Shown here piece by piece: positions 62,510-64,000 of a stretch of DNA of 64,000 nt. Source of the stretch: a virus; the IMG/VR virus record IMGVR_UViG_3300035162_002243, positions 1-64,000 of that record, one strand, 5' to 3'. Each line of letters opens with the position of its first letter. Position 1 is the first letter of the stretch. The notes under the pieces were generated by a model that worked only from the letters and a program-made list of their open reading frames with translations, made no database searches and was not told the origin of the DNA. The position numbers were made by a program, and so were the translations under genes.

Positions 62510-62968
62510 ATGACTCAAGAAATAATTTGTAGTGGTGCATTGTTTTATTCCCTTAAAACAAAAAGATTCTTACTCTTACATCGCACCCAAAGTAAACAGA
62601 AGCACGTATGGGGACTTGTTGGTGGAACTAATGGCAAGGATGAATTGCCGTGGCCTGCACTTGAAAGAGAAATACAAGAAGAAATTGGTGGCATTCCTAA
62701 TATAACAAAAACAATTCCTTTAGAAACATTTATAAGCACTGATGAAAAGTTTAGCTTTCATACGTATCTTGTAATAATTCAAGAAGAATTTATCCCAGAA
62801 TTAAATTATGAACATGATGGATATGCATGGGTATCTTTTGGAAGATGGCCAAAGCCCTTGCACATGGGATTACGTAACACGCTCCAAAGTAAAACTAATC
62901 AAACAAAATTTGAAACAGTTTTTAATCTAATAGACTATCTAGGACAGGAAAATAATGAAGGAAATTAA
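62510..62968 (+). CDS. NUDIX hydrolase (152 aa)
   Basis: NUDIX box GGTNGKDELPWPALEREIQEEIGG (residues about 38-61, Gx5Ex7REUxEExGU). Cuts nucleoside diphosphate derivatives; which one is not visible. The start at 62510 (MTQEII) replaces a longer frame that begins in gp15. Preceded by gp15 after 13 bases and overlapping the tryptophan halogenase start by 14. Confidence 0.88.
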   Translation: MTQEIICSGALFYSLKTKRFLLLHRTQSKQKHVWGLVGGTNGKDELPWPALEREIQEEIGGIPNITKTIPLETFISTDEKFSFHTYLVIIQEEFIPELNYEHDGYAWVSFGRWPKPLHMGLRNTLQSKTNQTKFETVFNLIDYLGQENNEGN

Positions 62969-64000
62969 AAATATTACCATCGTCGGTGGCGGTACGGCGG
63001 CATGGCTAGCGGCCGCATATATTTCACGCAACATGTGGGACATTAGTCTAACAGTTATTGATAAAGAAGCAGGAAATCCTATTGGTGTTGGCGAAGCTAC
63101 TGTATTAACGTTCCCTGCATTTTTAAGAGATTGCGGCATTGATTTATCTGATTGGTTTCAAGCTGTTGACGGCACTTATAAGTCTGGGATTGATTTCCCA
63201 GGGTGGAAAAATCCTAAAGGATCTATATACCATCCGTTTTATTTAAATAGATCGTATCAAGAACACAACTGCACACAGTATGATGTATGGGCACAAAAAC
63301 AAAGTGTAGACTTTAAGAAATCATCATTACCAACATTTGACGTAGCAATGGATAACAAAGTTGATATATGGGCATCGTTTTCTGCGTTAGCATATCATAT
63401 CGATGCTGGTAAGTTAGTGAAACAATTAGCAAAACACTGTGGACAACATCTTACTTTAATTAAAAGTGACGTAGTTGACGTTAACAGAAACGACCAAGGT
63501 GATGTTGTAAGTTTAGGATTAAAAAACGGCACAACACATACTTCAGATTTTTATATTGATTGTACAGGTTTTGCATCAGTACTAAAAAAGCCAAAGCGTG
63601 TAGAATTATTGGGCAACGGTAGACTGTTTACTAACACTGCTGTTGCAGGACATATTCCGTACGAAGATAAAGACGCCGAATGCACCCCTTATGTAAGTTG
63701 TCCTGCGGTTGATCATGGATGGATTTGGAAGATACCAACGCAAACAAGAATTGGTAGCGGTATGGTGTTTAATAAAGATATTACTGACATCGAAACAGCA
63801 AAACAATATTTTTGTGATCACTGGAACGGAAGAATTAAGCCTGAAGATTTAAAAGTTATTGACTGGCAACCATACTACAGTGAAAACTTCTGGGAGGGAA
63901 ATGTTGTATCACTAGGCCTAAGTGGTGGATTTATTGAGCCTTTAGAAAGTACTGGCATTGCTAGTATGACTACTGGTGTTTATAAATTAGTACAACGTAT
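62955..64000 (+). CDS. Tryptophan halogenase (partial, first 348 aa)
   Basis: Flavin-dependent halogenase. The FAD motif VGGGTAAWLAA is at residues 10-20, GVGEAT (about 44-49) follows, the catalytic Lys in VDGTYKSGIDF (K76), and WIWKIP (256-261), the halogenase signature. The frame runs through the right edge, so the C-terminus is missing; full length would be about 500 aa. Marine T4-like phages often carry such genes; substrate and use are unknown. Coupled to the NUDIX gene. Confidence 0.92.
   Translation, partial: MKEIKNITIVGGGTAAWLAAAYISRNMWDISLTVIDKEAGNPIGVGEATVLTFPAFLRDCGIDLSDWFQAVDGTYKSGIDFPGWKNPKGSIYHPFYLNRSYQEHNCTQYDVWAQKQSVDFKKSSLPTFDVAMDNKVDIWASFSALAYHIDAGKLVKQLAKHCGQHLTLIKSDVVDVNRNDQGDVVSLGLKNGTTHTSDFYIDCTGFASVLKKPKRVELLGNGRLFTNTAVAGHIPYEDKDAECTPYVSCPAVDHGWIWKIPTQTRIGSGMVFNKDITDIETAKQYFCDHWNGRIKPEDLKVIDWQPYYSENFWEGNVVSLGLSGGFIEPLESTGIASMTTGVYKLVQR

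Overview
The window is a contiguous piece of the genome of a tailed phage with a contractile tail, of the T4-like type. It encodes T4-type homologues for replication and recombination (gp41 helicase, gp61 primase, UvsW, UvsX, gp32, dNMP kinase), DNA packaging (gp16, gp17), head and neck (gp4, gp13-like, gp14-like, gp15) and tail (gp18 sheath, gp19 tube). It also carries genes often seen in marine T4-like phages: peptide deformylase, tryptophan halogenase, 2OG-oxygenase-like proteins and a large glycosylation cluster. The host is not named by the sequence. Sigma70-type promoters and Kdo (KdsA/KdsB) metabolism indicate a Gram-negative bacterium. No host chromosomal genes, rRNA, CRISPR array, insertion sequence or integrase were seen.

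Layout. Positions 1-1700: AT-rich left end with two minus-strand promoters, a 42-bp repeat around a perfect palindrome, and four tiny genes, each behind a near-identical promoter. Positions 1700-7700: rightward early region of small genes, most behind their own TTGACA-N17-TATAxT promoter, with one tRNA-Arg, an AAA+ ATPase and a candidate structured RNA, closed by a strong terminator. Positions 8000-9800: small genes on both strands including an HNH endonuclease. Positions 9900-20950 (minus): helicase, primase, carbamoyltransferase, nitrilase, SGNH hydrolase, a mini-DnaE-like protein, deformylase and an oxygenase. Positions 21000-27400 (minus): kdsB-hemE-kdsA, a histone H1-like protein, a cupin, uvsW and a conserved partner. 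Positions 27400-42400 (minus): about 20 genes for glycosyltransferases, methyltransferases, sulfotransferases and a nucleotidyltransferase-cupin fusion. Positions 42400-45300 (minus): UvsY-like protein, uvsX, gp32. Positions 45300-59800 (minus): virion and packaging genes. Positions 59800-64000 (plus): gp14-like, gp15, NUDIX and tryptophan halogenase (runs off the window).

How it works together. Three promoter classes are readable. The first is TTAGGGGTTGACA-type early promoters in front of small rightward genes. The second is AACACTTGACA-type promoters in front of the leftward replication operons. The third is T4-late-like NNTAAATA elements in front of virion genes. Several genes (gp41, gp61, the uvsW partner, terminase, the 719-aa protein, gp54-like, the nucleotidyltransferase fusion) begin 5-7 bases after the promoter -10, so they probably make leaderless mRNAs. 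The Kdo genes lie in the operon headed by the uvsW partner gene, and the glycan cluster next to them could use CMP-Kdo for surface-glycan synthesis; that link is inferred.

The most unusual signals are: (1) a candidate small RNA at 5821-5953, plus a related hairpin at 4162-4203, whose hairpin loops show GCCCU, mostly within GUGCCCUC, the complement of the unusual GGGCA ribosome-binding sequence conserved in front of about twelve early genes; (2) the kdsA-hemE-kdsB cassette; (3) a 187-aa protein that keeps the catalytic-site motifs of DnaE but almost nothing else; (4) a four-member paralogous putative glycosyltransferase family; and (5) the widespread leaderless start architecture.
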